From assembly GCA_947579665.1 (NCBI GenBank), contig OX388345.1, forward strand, positions 65,959,454 to 66,023,453: a stretch of DNA of 64,000 bases. The letters are read 5' to 3'. The stretch is from Sympetrum striolatum (Eukaryota > Arthropoda > Insecta > Odonata > Libellulidae). This document shows positions 39,175 to 51,490 of this stretch, one piece after another. Positions within the stretch are counted from its first letter, which is position 1. Every line of letters begins with the position of its first letter. A model generated the notes under the pieces. That model was given only the letters and a program-made list of their open reading frames with translations. It was not told the DNA's origin and made no database searches. The position numbers were made by a program, and so were the translations under genes.

Positions 39175-40654
39175 TACTCATAGTATTCCTCTGATGCCAC
39201 TGCTTTATATTGGTGATGACATTCTGGTATGTATTTTCGAATTTGAGATAGCGTTAAAAAAATTCTTCCATTGGTCTATAGGCACATATTAGTTTTAGAG
39301 GATTCTATCTGTACTTAATTTGAACTCCCTAACTCATTACCAAAGGAATTACTTTTCCTTTTGGTTACTCTACTCTTAGAGTATATTGCCAACATTTGGA
39401 GCGATCCATTTGTCTCTGAATATGATCATGGTTATAATTTAATCGGTTCGTCGACGTGAAGAGCGATCTCGAGTCGCAGATAAGCAAAGAAGAACTAGTG
39501 ACAGGTGCATGTAGAGCATCCATCAATGCAGGGGAGGGTATGAAATGACAAACAAGGAGCGAGGGACAAGATGTTTCGAAATTGCAACTTGTCGGCTGCG
39601 ACGCAAATGGAAGAAGAGATTCACGTCGACGTCAAAAGAGCAAATACCAGTACAATTCAAGGGCAGTCGTCGAACCATTTACTATTATTGATGTGTATTT
39701 CGTTACGATGGTTGTGTGGCAACATTAACGCCAAATATAGGCAAATAGCTGTTCTCTATAACTTCATGGAACCCTCACATACTTATTTTGACGCATGTAA
39801 TTGTAGTGAAGTTATCAGCCAGTATGATTATAGATAACAGTAAGTACTAATTTCAAACAGTTAACAGTAAACTTGTTTCTAGAATATATAACTTTTACGG
39901 TTAAGCAAATATATTTATTTCCAACTCATCGAAGATTGGTTATGCGTAATGCATTCAAATATCTTAGACTATTATCCAATATCCTGAAATGCTTTCTATA
40001 GAGCATAAAGTCCCCTATTTTTTACCGATCGATTTCTAATCTATAATTCTTTGCTAATTTATTAATATCATTTCCAATATTTTTATGCTATTTTACAAAA
40101 TCTTTCAATTGCTGGTTTATGAAAAACGCAAAATTTTGAAATATGTAGCTACACATTATAAATACGTGACAAATTCTATTGGAAACAACAAAAATCATAA
40201 AACTTATAGCTTTTACCATTTTTTAATTCGTTTACCCAAATGGTTCGACCATAATTTCGAACTTGATTGCGCCAAAGAAAAAAGCTGAGAATTATAAAAA
40301 TTAAGTTAACATGCATCTTTTCTGGACGTGTTTCTAATTTAGTTGTTGTCCAATCTGAAACGACTCCGGTAACAGAAAGCGCGATAGTAGTTATTACGGG
40401 CTCTTTCGTAACGCACTGGATATCTTATCATTGTGAATAGTGCCACAGAGAAATGTTATTGAAAAGTTGGCACGTTTGGACTATTCTGGGGTCATTTACC
40501 TGATTTGGGGTAACCCATTTTACCTAGAAGCCAGAGACGTTTCCGGCGGTTTTATCACTGGACATATACTTTTCTAAAAACCGTATGTATCGTATTTAGC
40601 ACATTGAGTTTAGCCTACATGCACATGATTTGTAAAAGTGAAGAAAATTATTCC

Positions 40655-40912
40655 TTACCATGACTGTCATCACTAACTCATAAATGCGTCTTAAATAAAT
40701 ATTGATAAATTGATACATGTATATATTGCGGTGGTTGAAAAATAGCGTTCAGTTTATCGAAAATGCAAAACAAGTTACTACCAGAGTTCTTAGGATGGAT
40801 TTTGAAAACGAACGTAATATCCAAAGTAACAAATCAGTAAGCCCTCGCAACAATGGCTCTCATCACTAACTCATATAAATCTATTTCGTAAATTTATATT
40901 GATAGTGATAGT
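40655..40912 (+). repeat. Two diverged direct units, about 192 bp spacing
   Basis: TCTCATCACTAACTCATA or TGTCATCACTAACTCATA, followed by an AT-rich AAATNNATATTGATA block, occurs at about 40664-40716 and about 40857-40910. Confidence 0.5.
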
Positions 40913-42055
40913 TATTTATTGACGTAAAGCATTCATACATATATTCAGATATTACAATGAGGGTGAATAATGTTTTGTCAGATACAAAGTAATTAACATC
41001 ATGCATGATAAGACATAAATCCGTTTAGTCTGCATAAGTAGTAGTATACCTATATGAGAATGTCACAATATTAACATTGCAATTATAAATTCAATTTTAC
41101 TGAATAAATATTAATGTGCTTGCATTTTTATTTGCATGTTATTTTTATATAAAAACATACATATAAAAATATATCATTTTTTCCAACCAACTCCACGACA
41201 TTATAGGATTATATCTAACCAAAGCAATACCTCATATACAATGAAATGACAGTACAATAATTATACATCTAGGCTAAATTGATGCAAGTATGCATTGCAG
41301 CTATATGGATAAATATCCTTCCATTTACCGAGATTCCAACACAAGCTACATCCGGGAACTTTAGGATGTATTTTGGGAAAGCAATATCCAGGGACGAAAT
41401 AAAAATCATTTCGGTTCACAGGAGACCGGTCATGTCGGCGCATTCCACGAATCTCGGCAACTGCTCGTTCCGACGACGAAATCATGGAGATTAATCATCG
41501 AGAGGTGCATTTCAGACACGAGCTTGTGTTTAATCAGAGGCTCACATTTACTCCACTTTCGCGTCGCTCTCATCTTCGAGGGAAAATCTCTCTTCGCCTC
41601 GTTCCCATTCTCTGACTAATTTTCGTCTGTCGTTGATGTATCTATACACGTGCTCATCCACCTACATACCTCCATCTCCTTCATTAATTTGTCTCTCCAA
41701 CTGCGTTTCTTGTGATTTCATAACCGGAAAGTTTTGCATCTGTGATATGTCTAGTCTAACCTAACGAGAAAGAAACATGGAAATTGCCTGATGTATTGAT
41801 GTATGTATTATTTTCTCAGGAAGTGAGTGTAATTAAGAATTTTATGCAAATATTCGTATGCCTCCGGAATTGCTAAGTTAACATTTTATGCTCGTTCATG
41901 GAAATATAAGTTAAAGTTCGATACTATGAATTTTCCATGATACAGCTAATGAAATTACAACGATACAGATTCAGGGTTTAATTTTGGTAATTATTATTTT
42001 AAAAACCTCCATGTTTGAAATAGCACTGTACTACAGCGGAAAATATTGATTCATC

Positions 42056-42094
42056 ACAGCCAAGGTTTCGCAGCGAAGCTACATCGTCGTATGA
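42056..42094 (-). ncRNA. Degenerate hammerhead-like motif, left arm of palindrome
   Basis: On the minus strand the core reads ACGACGA instead of CUGANGA. Then come the extra U, a good stem II (GUAGC/GCUGC, loop UUC), GAAA and stem III ACC/GGC, whose closing pair is now A/C. Two core changes suggest it is inactive. Confidence 0.45.
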
Positions 42095-42116
42095 GGAAGA
42101 ACTCATTTTACGCGGG

Positions 42117-42158
42117 ATCACCTGATGATGTAGCTTCACCACGAAGCTTTGGTTGAAC
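42117..42158 (+). ncRNA. Degenerate hammerhead-like motif, right arm of palindrome
   Basis: CUGAUGA at 42122-42128 is a perfect core and is followed by the extra U. Stem II (GUAGC against ACCAC) has two mismatches, and GAAA has become GAAG. The two arms have decayed at different positions, so they have been diverging independently. Confidence 0.45.
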
Positions 42159-42212
42159 TGTATTCATATTTTGAGCTGTAGTGAAGTGCTTTTTTAAACC
42201 TGGAGGTTTTAT

Positions 42213-45200
42213 GATGATACTACTGATATCGAAAAAGCAATTTAATTGTCCAAATTGCCACGCCTTTTCCCTGTGATCTCTCCAATCCCATTTTTCCTTT
42301 GAGTTGCGATTTTAGCTGTAAAAAATCCTTCTATATTTTTATATTTACTAGTATGTATAAAAGATAGATGTATTTAGAGCATCAATGAGTATTAACAAGA
42401 ATATTTGCATTTTTTCTTCCTCTTTGTGGGCTTATCCCTTTAAAGTGAGACTTTATGGCCTTCCAATCTTTACTTGCATGTTTCCCTAATAACCATATAT
42501 AGTGGGTATTTTTATTTTCCCCTACATCTAAATAATTTACAATTAAAAATTAGAATAAGGTATAGAGGATCCGATAAAAATAATTATCCTCACCTTACGC
42601 TGATGATAACTTTTATCGACTCACTCCACATAAAGAGTAATTCAGAAGCCATGAGTTATATTTAAAGATATTATTACTGACATGATGGCATTTATCTAAC
42701 TACCTCATATAATCTTTCCTGTGAATTCTCCATCTGTGCGATGTTATCTCACATCGACTCTCTCATTTCCTCACGAATATTTTCCATATCCCCATTTTTC
42801 GTTCTTTCCTTCCTACCAAATTTCTCAATGACTTCCCTTTCAGCTTTGCCCGTCTCTCGTTCCCTGCGACTTTACCCTCCAAAAGACTCCCAATCTTTTT
42901 CCTTCTCTCCCTTTACCATTCCAAGCGGCGCAAAAGGGATCTTGTTATCTCCAATCTCGCTCAAAACAAAGGTTTTTTTCTTTGCTTTCTGCCCATCCTC
43001 TTTTCGCATCGCTCTTTCCGTGGTCTTACATCCGACCCCTCCCAAATTCCCGCCCTATGCCATTCACAACTCTTTTTCCCTTCATCTGCACACCCTCCCT
43101 CGTTTCTCTTCAAAAGGGACCTGAGCCGTTCGACAACTCGTTTTCACCGCGTTCGAAGGAATACTTTGTAACTCGCGCCTTCCCCTTTGATCTGAAATTC
43201 CGAGTCACTAACCTAATATAAAAGCTTCACTTCCAACCGCATGTTAAAAGAAGAGAGGCCGTTGGAGAGGTTTTTGTAGGGCCCTGGAGTCCTTGAGAGA
43301 CTATTGTAATGCCGAAGAACGTTTTATACACTCCTTTACTAATTTCCTCGTCGGGAGGGTATTTTTGACTGAGATTCTCAGTCTACGCAAACTTGGTTGG
43401 ATTATAAAATTTATCTTGGGCCATTGGCAACTTCCTTGATTTGCGATCGTTCTTTTCGTGTCTTCCATGAATTTTTTAGTCATTAAACTAAGGAAGCTTG
43501 TAATGGAATTAAAGATGGCAGAAGCGGATGTGTTCAGAAAGGTTCTTCAAACGCCAACTTTACATAGAAAATATAATATTGCTTGGATATATTAAAATTT
43601 CACATATTATCATATATTAAACATTACTTCTTCCCGGGAACAAGGAAAGAAAATTACTTTGCCCGAGGAGTCGTGAGTCGTAAAGCCATATATAAACAGA
43701 ATAAAACGTTTCTCTTCTGTTTGATGTTACTCTCAATTAAATACCGCTAAATGAATCCAACAATCTTATTTGATGCAGTACTGTGCTTACCAAGGCAATT
43801 AATAGATTACTCTAATTTATTTTTCATGTAAATGTCCCTAATTTCTAATATCTCATGAACTTAAATTAGTGTGTTATGTCATTAATAGCGAAATTGGCTG
43901 TCGAAGAAACAGAATTTCAATTCTTTATCGGAGTCACGTTACTACAAGTCAATAGCAATCAATAATGTTTGGTATTTATCTGAGGTTCACCGATGTTATC
44001 CATTGATGTCTGAGATTCCTTAGTTTGTTTATTAATTATTGATTCGTCCAGTGATTATTCAAAGATATTCCATATTCCTTCAAATTTTCCAAAATACCGA
44101 ATCAGAATGATATTCCATGACGATCTCCAAATGATGGGGTGATAAAAATTCTTCAATTGAAAGCGTCTCCCAATATATCGATTGTCAACTTACTGTTAGT
44201 AAAATATAAAAAAATCTATGTAGCAAAGTGTAAGCAATATAATGGAGTGTCACAGAAAATTTAGGGTTTGATCTTGCGATTGCAAACAAATTTTAAATAA
44301 TGTATCCTTTCTTTAATGGAAGGGCACCGATATTTATTTTCTGCGAAGCAGTTGTTGCATTAAGAAAAATTAGTATATTTCATCATTTGAAACGCAAGCT
44401 ACCTTAATGAATTCCAATACTAATGCACAACGTCTATATTCCACCTGTATTTTCGCTTGATAAATTTAGGCCGAATGTAATTATGCATGCTTTCAAGTCG
44501 CCATTCATCGCCATTTAATGGGCTGGAAAATGACCTAAATATGCACTGACCTCGCAAATCTGAGGCTGGTTATGAAACTTTTTATAGATGCTCGAAGTAC
44601 TAACAACGTAGTCGCCAATGAAATTCGCAATAATGAGATTCCTGCGCTTCAGATAACACACTTTGCGATCAAAGTAATACTATAAATTTCTCATCGGAAG
44701 ATAGCTTCTCATTTAAATTTATTTAACACGAACGTGGATGTTGATAAAAATTATAACTCCGGACCGTGACTCTTTCATTTCATGAACAACTTGATTTAGG
44801 TTACTGTTAGAACAAAAACTTATATGGAGTAAATATCCTTAAAAAGCATATTTTCAGCATTGTTTTAAGAGATCTTAACGATGTATTCCTATACAGAATT
44901 TTGTTTTTATACACAGTACATGTACATATACAGAAATTTGTGTTTGATATATTCATATTTATAAATGTATTTTCTGGATTTTACTAAATTAAAAAAAATC
45001 TGTCATACCAGAATTGGCCGTTGAAGCTTCTGGACCATGGTTTTGAATCTGTTTTTCGTAACTCTGAAAATTCATTAAGTTAGGAAATTTTCACAGTCAG
45101 TCTATCCTTTTTGAGATGTATTTTGATTGATAGGACAGCGTGTGACCGGATAATAAAGTAAAGTGTAGTACTTGATATGAATGCAGGCATATGGAGATTT

Positions 45201-46452
45201 TATGTATGTGTAGAAAAGATATATTTCACTTAGCTCAGGAGTAATATGATAGCTTGCAAAACTTTGCAGAAATGTAACTTCATTTTATTTCTAAATTAAA
45301 ACACCAACTGCAATTGAAGCAACAGAACAATTACAAAATCGAGGCGAAATTAATCGAATGATTCTCTCGGTTACGAGTTGATTAAAATTTTTGCTAATAA
45401 ACGTTTATTTTTTGTTTCTACACTATTGCGTAACTTAACACTAAAGAGCGACGTCGAATATCAAACATATTAGCAAAATGGTGTATCTACAACCAGTGGT
45501 TATGGGGTGGAATTAGCTTCCTTTAACTCCAAAACTTATGTGTACTTCAAAAGCTACTAATTCCAGTAAATCTGATGTATTTCTTTTAGTATTTAAATAT
45601 TCTCTTGTTCTTTCAACAGAAAATAATTAGCAATTGATGGTGGTATCAACTTATAACCTGTTTCTCCCTTTTAGGAAGTCCCACAATACTTTTGTTTTGA
45701 GTCAAAGTTACAAACAACCAAATTATAAGTGAAAATTTTGTTAGTTACAACATACTTACGGGAGTAATTGATCAGGGAAGTAGAGTTATGGTTCATGCTA
45801 GTCCGCTTTCAGAATACACATGTATTGATGTAGATGTAATCGGATGGTCTCGACAGATATTTTTTGGGAAGGACTAATTCGTAGGTGAGATTTAGAGTAG
45901 TATTACAAAGCAAGATATAATTTTAGTTTATTTTTACGTTGTATAATCTCTATACAGTTCTCTACGAAACAAAAGTTACAATGTCTATCTTCCTCGTAGT
46001 TTTTATTTTATTTTATGTGTTTTGTTGGCCATTTTAATCTATTTTTCATGTTTCCAGCTTCGTTTTGGCTTCAAATTGCGTCGATAATTTACCAGTTGGC
46101 GAAAGAAGGAAAATCGCAAGTATCATTCGCAACTTCATTCATCGCTCTCAAAACTTGAAGAATGGAATTGAGTTGATTGATTACAAAGGTTTACCGTTTA
46201 GGATGAAAGAATGCTAATGGCATTTTATTATGCTCGTATTTCATATTTAAATGTGTACTTTATTAAGCTAATGTACTACACTGGATGGTTTGTAAGCTGT
46301 ACCAAGAAGGCCATCTTCTCCACAAAGAAAAACAGCTGAAGTTTCCGGTATTTTGATAAATTAATAACATTGTTTTCACTTAAATTCCATTAATTAATTA
46401 TCGTCAACTTCAGTCAGGCCTTTAAGGTACTCTTGCTAGAAACTATAAACAT
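42213..46452. other. Non-coding DNA
   Basis: A C/T-rich part at 42740-43130 gives a 127-codon Ser/Pro/Phe-rich frame that looks compositional. The remainder is AT-rich and unremarkable. Confidence 0.5.
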
Positions 46453-46998
46453 TTGTTACTACTCTTTAATGAAGACGTGAAGCGAGGAAACCAGCAGCTA
46501 TCTCTGGAATCTTCGCCATTTATAAGGTTCACCAGCCTGACGCTGCATCAAGTGCGAAGGAATGGCCTCGAAAATAATTGCGAGGTTCCCGGCGCGAATT
46601 ACTTTCAGAATTACCCCCCGCGAAGCGCCCCTCTGGTTTCACGGGGAAATTCAGTCGCATCAATCTTCCTCGCGTGGAATTATTTACATCATCATTTTCC
46701 CTCAGCCACGCCTCGCGTTAATGGCGTCCCGATGAATGCGAATGAATTAATTCACTCACCTTTTCTCCCGAGCATAAAAGACCTCCGGATTCAGCCCCGC
46801 ACGCAGCAGCGCGCGTACACAGAGGGAAGAAAGTGCGTCTTTCAGCGTCGCTTGCTCGAAAAATTCGCGCGACAGGTGAGAGACTACATCCGAGCTTTCG
46901 TAATTTGTCGCGCACTTATTAAGCGATCGGACGCTTTACCGCACGGTCTTCCTCCCGCTTTGTTTTCCGAGCAGTGGTTCCCTTCCGAGTCGCAATAA
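46453..46998 (+). other. CpG-rich segment with a 181-codon open frame, status unclear
   Basis: This stretch is clearly richer in G+C and CpG than its surroundings. The open frame matches no family I know and has no clear hydrophobic, repeat or domain pattern; a partial opposite-strand frame overlaps it. A good splice donor, CAG|GTGAGA, lies at 46873-46881. It could be an unmethylated regulatory island, a 5' exon, or chance openness from high GC. Confidence 0.25.
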
Positions 46999-47185
46999 AA
47001 GGTTTCCCGCTGGTTTCTTCCAAATCTCTCCCCATTTTCAATCTCTACCTATCCTCACCTTTCCCTCCCCATCTTCTTTTTTTAAATAATACGTTGTTCC
47101 TGCTGCCCTATTCTTAGAAATGGAATATATTCATTTTTCATATGATACGAGATTGACAAAATAAAGGAAAGATGCATTTTCTCAC

Positions 47186-47500
47186 AGTCTTGATTATGTC
47201 TGTGATGAAATGGAAGCTACCGAGCTAATAGTGAATAATTGCTCTGATCAAGTTTTCTCTTTATGGACTAACAAGAAAAGTGTTACTCGTAGGGTCATTG
47301 TGCTTCACTTGCGTGGAAAAATTCCGCGTATAGACTGGTTCAGTGAGGAAAGCAAGGGCAAACTACTTCACTCCTCATCCTGCCTAGTAAACCACATTCG
47401 TCTTTGCAAGAACTCAGTAGCTTATGACAGAGCGGATGAGGCACCAACCTGCCTCCGGGCTGAATTATTTGCAGATTATTACGTTAAATCTGCAGATAGG
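47186..47500 (+). repeat. Unclassified interspersed repeat, copy 2
   Basis: This is the inverted partner of 200-505. A 141-codon frame (47210-47635) crosses it but is not conserved in the other copy, which argues against it being protein-coding. No poly-A tail, terminal inverted repeat or target duplication was seen. Confidence 0.75.
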
Positions 47501-47837
47501 TATACCGGATGGCAGAGTTTGGTATCATACAATGACATAAATACAAGTAATGGATGGACGTATTACAACAGAAGAATTCAAGCATTAAAACAAAATACGT
47601 CTTCAAAAACTAATACATCATTAATAGTAAAATGAAAACATCATCAAAAACACATCACTTATTCTATCCTTAAACCTTCAATACCTACAAATGCTAATAC
47701 TACAATTCAGTCAAGGTCAGTCCAGATGAAATACATATAAAAGGTGCACATAACCTACATAACACATATATAAGAAGCATAGCATACCATATGAGATACA
47801 AAAATATAAATACTTTGATATAGCATTATTTTTGTCA

Positions 47838-48021
47838 GAGCCGTTTCTCTATATTTCGTCAAAACTTAACTGTACTTGGGAAGGGGCTTAGAGCATCTTA
47901 AGTTATTTCATTCCATTCCTTAACAGTTCTGTTTACGTAGGAAAATATGCCAACATTTTTTTTATATGGTTGTGTATATTTTACAGGAATGGTTTTCATA
48001 CCCCTCTTCATAATTCCGATA
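47838..48021 (-). pseudogene. LINE reverse transcriptase C-terminal fragment, copy A (decayed)
   Basis: This is a direct repeat of about 185 bp of copy B at 48045-48232, separated by about 23 bp. It retains FSYVNRTVKEWNE, but stops interrupt the frame right after it and in the upstream part. Copy B is open, so the two have decayed unequally. Confidence 0.6.
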
Positions 48022-48035
48022 TCTAATATGCTTTA

Positions 48036-48232
48036 GTAACATTTGAGCCATCCCTCAATTCTTCGTCGAAACCTTACAGTACTTGTAAAGGGGTTAAGAA
48101 CATCTTCAGGTAATTCGTTCCATTCCTTCGCAGTTCTGTTTACGTAGGAAAATTTGCCAACATGTTTTCTATACGGTTCTGTGTATATTTTACAGGAATG
48201 GTTTTCATAACCCTCTTCATAATTACGACCTC
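48036..48232 (-). pseudogene. LINE reverse transcriptase C-terminal fragment, copy B
   Basis: The last 65 codons of a minus-strand frame read GRNYEEGYEN at the start, FSYVNRTAKEWNELPEDVL in the middle and RRRIEGWLKCY before the stop. The pattern aromatic-x-x-RT-x-x-WN-x-LP is the conserved tail found after the RT domain in Jockey, CR1 and related non-LTR retrotransposons. The upstream portion of the same open frame (48240-48488) is Pro/Gly-rich low complexity and is unlikely to belong to it. No RT catalytic domain is present. A second, more decayed copy lies directly downstream at 47838-48021. Confidence 0.6.
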
Positions 48233-48913
48233 TCCGTCCTCCCCCCTCCACATTTCGGTTTCTCGCCTTAACCTCGCCCTCTGAACTCGACGTAAACACA
48301 CACTCCCCCCCAATCTTTCCACTCCCTCCCCCCGTTTCTCGCATCCCCTTAAACCGTCCCTCTAATTGAGCACGGTCGAGTGGTCTTGGCAGAATAAAGC
48401 TGCCGAGGGGGGTGGGGGGAGGTAGACGTCTGTTTGGGGGGCGATAGATAAGCGGTTGGGGAAGGTGGGGAAAGGGGTGGGAAATCACAGTTGTGGAAGG
48501 GGGAGTGGGGTGGGTCTCGGGCGGAGGGCTTTTCCGAAAAGCATCAAGGGGGAAATATGCTAGGAGAATGGTTTTTGGAAGGCTGATGTTGTCATGGTAT
48601 ACGCAGGAGCTGGGGTTTTTACCCTTATTGGGATTTTACGCAGCGTACTTTTTCGGCGTCTATGGCGGAAATTGAATGCGAGGCACTCACCGTGATTGGA
48701 GTAGAGATGCCTATCTTCACGTTGGAATCATGCGCTCTCGTTTTATTTGATACACCTCTCATTTACTACAGTTCTAAGAAACTGACTTGCAGTTCTCTGT
48801 CCGAGAGTAGTTTCTAGAGGAAAAGGGATTCGTATTTCATGGAACGTGTACTTCAGCGTGATACTTCATCAAAATTCTACTTTTGAATATAATATCTGTG
48901 AAAGTAAATACAT

Positions 48914-49190
48914 ATCTTCTCATAATGAAAAAATAACGTAAGAGCATAACTTTTACGGTTTTTAATGCCATAGGAACTTCAATGATCTAATACTAGAGTA
49001 GGGAAAATGTATATTCACATCTATTCTTTTGAATTTCCTCAAAGTCGAGGAATATATTATTATTAGGAATATATATTATCTTCTCATAATGAAAATATGA
49101 GCTGACAAGCATAAGTTTATGGGTTTTAGTATGATAGGAACCTTAACGATCTAATCCACGAACGGGGAAAAATGGATTGATACATCTACC
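48914..49190 (+). repeat. Two tandem diverged units, about 165 bp spacing
   Basis: ATCTTCTCATAATGAAAA, followed by AGCATAA-TTTA, ATAGGAAC and GATCTAAT, appears at about 48914-49021 and again at about 49078-49188. Confidence 0.65.
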
Positions 49191-51110
49191 TTAGTAAGAG
49201 CAGAGCATGAAACTGTTTTCGTTTATCACTCTCCATGTAACACTGATTTTACATCTAATATTTTAGCCGCAGAGAAAATACTTCACCGCAAGCACGTAGA
49301 TAAATATTAGTGCATGTTCTGCAGGCCCGAGTTCTGTATGTCTACCATTGGGGTTGATGTATTTCAGTTCAACATTTATCCTATAGAATATCCTAAAGTA
49401 AGTAGAGATATTTTTTTCCATTCTATGTTCTCTCATTCCAATTGAAAGTTTTATAAAACCTTGTAATTGGAAAAGTTCTGTTAGAATTTATAATACGTAA
49501 CTTTTCGTATGCCTGCATTAAGGTAAAAAACATACAATTCCCATGAGCATGAAAGATACCTTAAAAGTTATTCCATCATTTGCAACGAAGCCCTTTCGTA
49601 GTGCAACGGAATCTAGAAGTACTTCTGTTTACTTCGTAATCTGAACCAATTGCATTAAACGTATTTTAGCTGTCCGGAGGTGTGCCTCCTCTTGCAACGA
49701 CCTTAGTACGCAGAAGAGTGACGGACGTAGCTAACAGATTTATAAAAGGTGTTTATTTCATCATAATAATATTGCAGTTAGGTTTGGCACATGCTTTACG
49801 GAAAGTGATTTAAAACGAGTATCGAGTTAATTAAAATCATTCTGGATTAACGGTGTTGCTGAATGAGTTATATAACGATAAATAATTAATTTAGGTTTTT
49901 AATTGATATAATAACTTAATCTGTTATTCTTGGTTTCTATTATTATAATTAATGTAAAGAAACAGTTCATCAAAAACTAAAAGAAAATAGTGGAATAATG
50001 AAAAAATCTCACTTTGTGAACTTGAATAGCATAATCTAAAGCAAATTTGGAAAGCTTGGATGGTAATTCGGTCGTTGAATTGTTGCATCAATAAATACAA
50101 GTACAGACTAAGTATTTTATACTCCAGTAGTTCACGCGAAATCCAGCATCACTTGAATATTTAATGTAGTCCCTTTTACTTCAGTAATATTAGTAATATC
50201 AGAGAAGTAACTGTGCGTCGATATTTGAGTACTCGGGTTTCTACGCAGTCACTCCTGCAAGTAAAGAAATCAGAGTTATCATATCAGTCAATTTTAGCTC
50301 ATTTTGGTGATCTACAATCGCCTAAATGGAATGATATCCTTTAGAAAATTAATTCTATAATTTCTGACATCAATTTAGGAATAAGAAATTTTGATCAACG
50401 GTATGTTATGAAGGAATACGCATTTTTAGCAGTAAAATGCGGTAATATGGTCGATATAAATCGGTTTATGGCGCCATATTACGCACTATAAAGGGAAAAC
50501 TAGCCTTGGAAACAACTCTCAGAAATTGCCTTCGTCGACCTCTGCTAGAGGCTATTACGGGAAATTGCCTATGTAGCAATTTAATTAAATAATGGGCGAC
50601 CGCCCAATCGCCGTGTCTTTACTATGAGAAGCGGAAATTGCGTAATAGATATTTATTTTATTTTCTGCCGTGTCGTATACAATCTGTTTGCCCTCTCTTG
50701 TCCACTGCAGAGCATGAATCGAGAAAGTAATTCCCTTATCTCGTTTCTGGAATGCGTGTCCAATGCAGGCAGCATTACGTTTCCGGTTTCAGGTTACGGA
50801 GCAATATGAGGATGATTTTTCCCTCCGTCGTTTCCCCTTCCAAATCAATGGGGATAACTCACTATTGCGTGCACTGATGGAGAAGAATTTCCTTTCCCTC
50901 GTTAATGAGTACTATGGCGGAAGCATGGTTCTCTTTCCAAGGGTCGCATACATTTAATGACTTCCAAACGTTGATCGTTGGTACTTGATTTTTTATTCAA
51001 TTCATGGAACAAGATCGTACGCATTGACTAAGTTTATTTTTCCGTCGAGTTGCACGAACGATTTTTTTAAATTTACTAAATTTACAGAAAATATATGAAT
51101 GAATGTCATG
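49191..51110. other. AT-rich non-coding DNA
   Basis: Slightly GC-richer at 50480-50950. No recognisable gene or repeat. Confidence 0.5.
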
Positions 51111-51202
51111 TTAATTAGTAGAAAAAATAACACATTAATTCAGTATGCCAAAAATATATTATGTTTATGGAAGTTAATATTAAGGAAATAGCATTAATAC
51201 TT

Positions 51203-51242
51203 GTACCAATTAAATAATCTATATTCTGCTCGCACAAATAAT

Positions 51243-51279
<37 letters not shown>

Positions 51280-51490
51280 CTGAGATGTTTCCAAGAATGC
51301 CTTGCTCTGCTTCATCTAAACTAGAAGCAAATTAAATATATTTTAACTCGTCCAAGGCTGTTCTTCTATGTCTTTGCCTCTGTTATCGGAAGTAAGAAAA
51401 TTTGTGGAAAGTGTCCAAACGCTACATCTTCTAAATTTCGTCGGAGTGAACTATTGTACCTCGTAAATAACATCAATTCGCTTAATTCAA
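51203..51490 (+). repeat. Diverged direct repeat, copy 1
   Basis: It aligns with about 55880-56160 in the same orientation. Shared blocks include TCTAAACTA, CGTCCAAGGCTGTT, TCTATGT, TTTGCCTCTG and GAAAATTTGTGGAA. It contains a (TA)n run not present in the partner. Confidence 0.7.
51248..51277 (+). repeat. (AT)n microsatellite
   Basis: Fifteen AT dinucleotides. It lies within repeat copy 51203-51490. Confidence 0.95.

Larger units (their letters stand above)
33144..41997. other. Non-coding DNA
   Basis: Moderately GC-richer islands occur at about 35000-35720 and 37850-38400 without recognisable products. The remainder is AT-rich apart from the repeats listed separately at 39121-39174 and 40655-40912. 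Confidence 0.45.
41998..42212. mobile_element. Imperfect palindrome of two inverted PLE pseudo-LTRs
   Basis: The reverse complement of about 41998-42090 aligns along its length with about 42121-42212. Shared blocks include GATGTAGCTTC, CTGTAGT, AGTGCT and GGAGGTTTT. The arms are about 95 bp, diverged, with a roughly 30-bp spacer. Each arm holds a hammerhead-like motif followed by a 50-60 bp segment resembling the end of the 13-kb element. This matches the outward arrangement of arms in the 17-19 kb element with the whole interior missing. It could be a deletion product or a miniature element; no coding sequence is present. Confidence 0.6.

Noticed and set aside
42741..43124. 127-codon Ser/Pro/Phe-rich plus frame
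   Set aside because: C/T-rich composition explains it, and a second overlapping frame is also open.
47210..47635. 141-codon plus-strand frame
   Set aside because: Its first two thirds lie in an interspersed repeat whose other copy (200-505) does not keep the frame, so a protein is unlikely.
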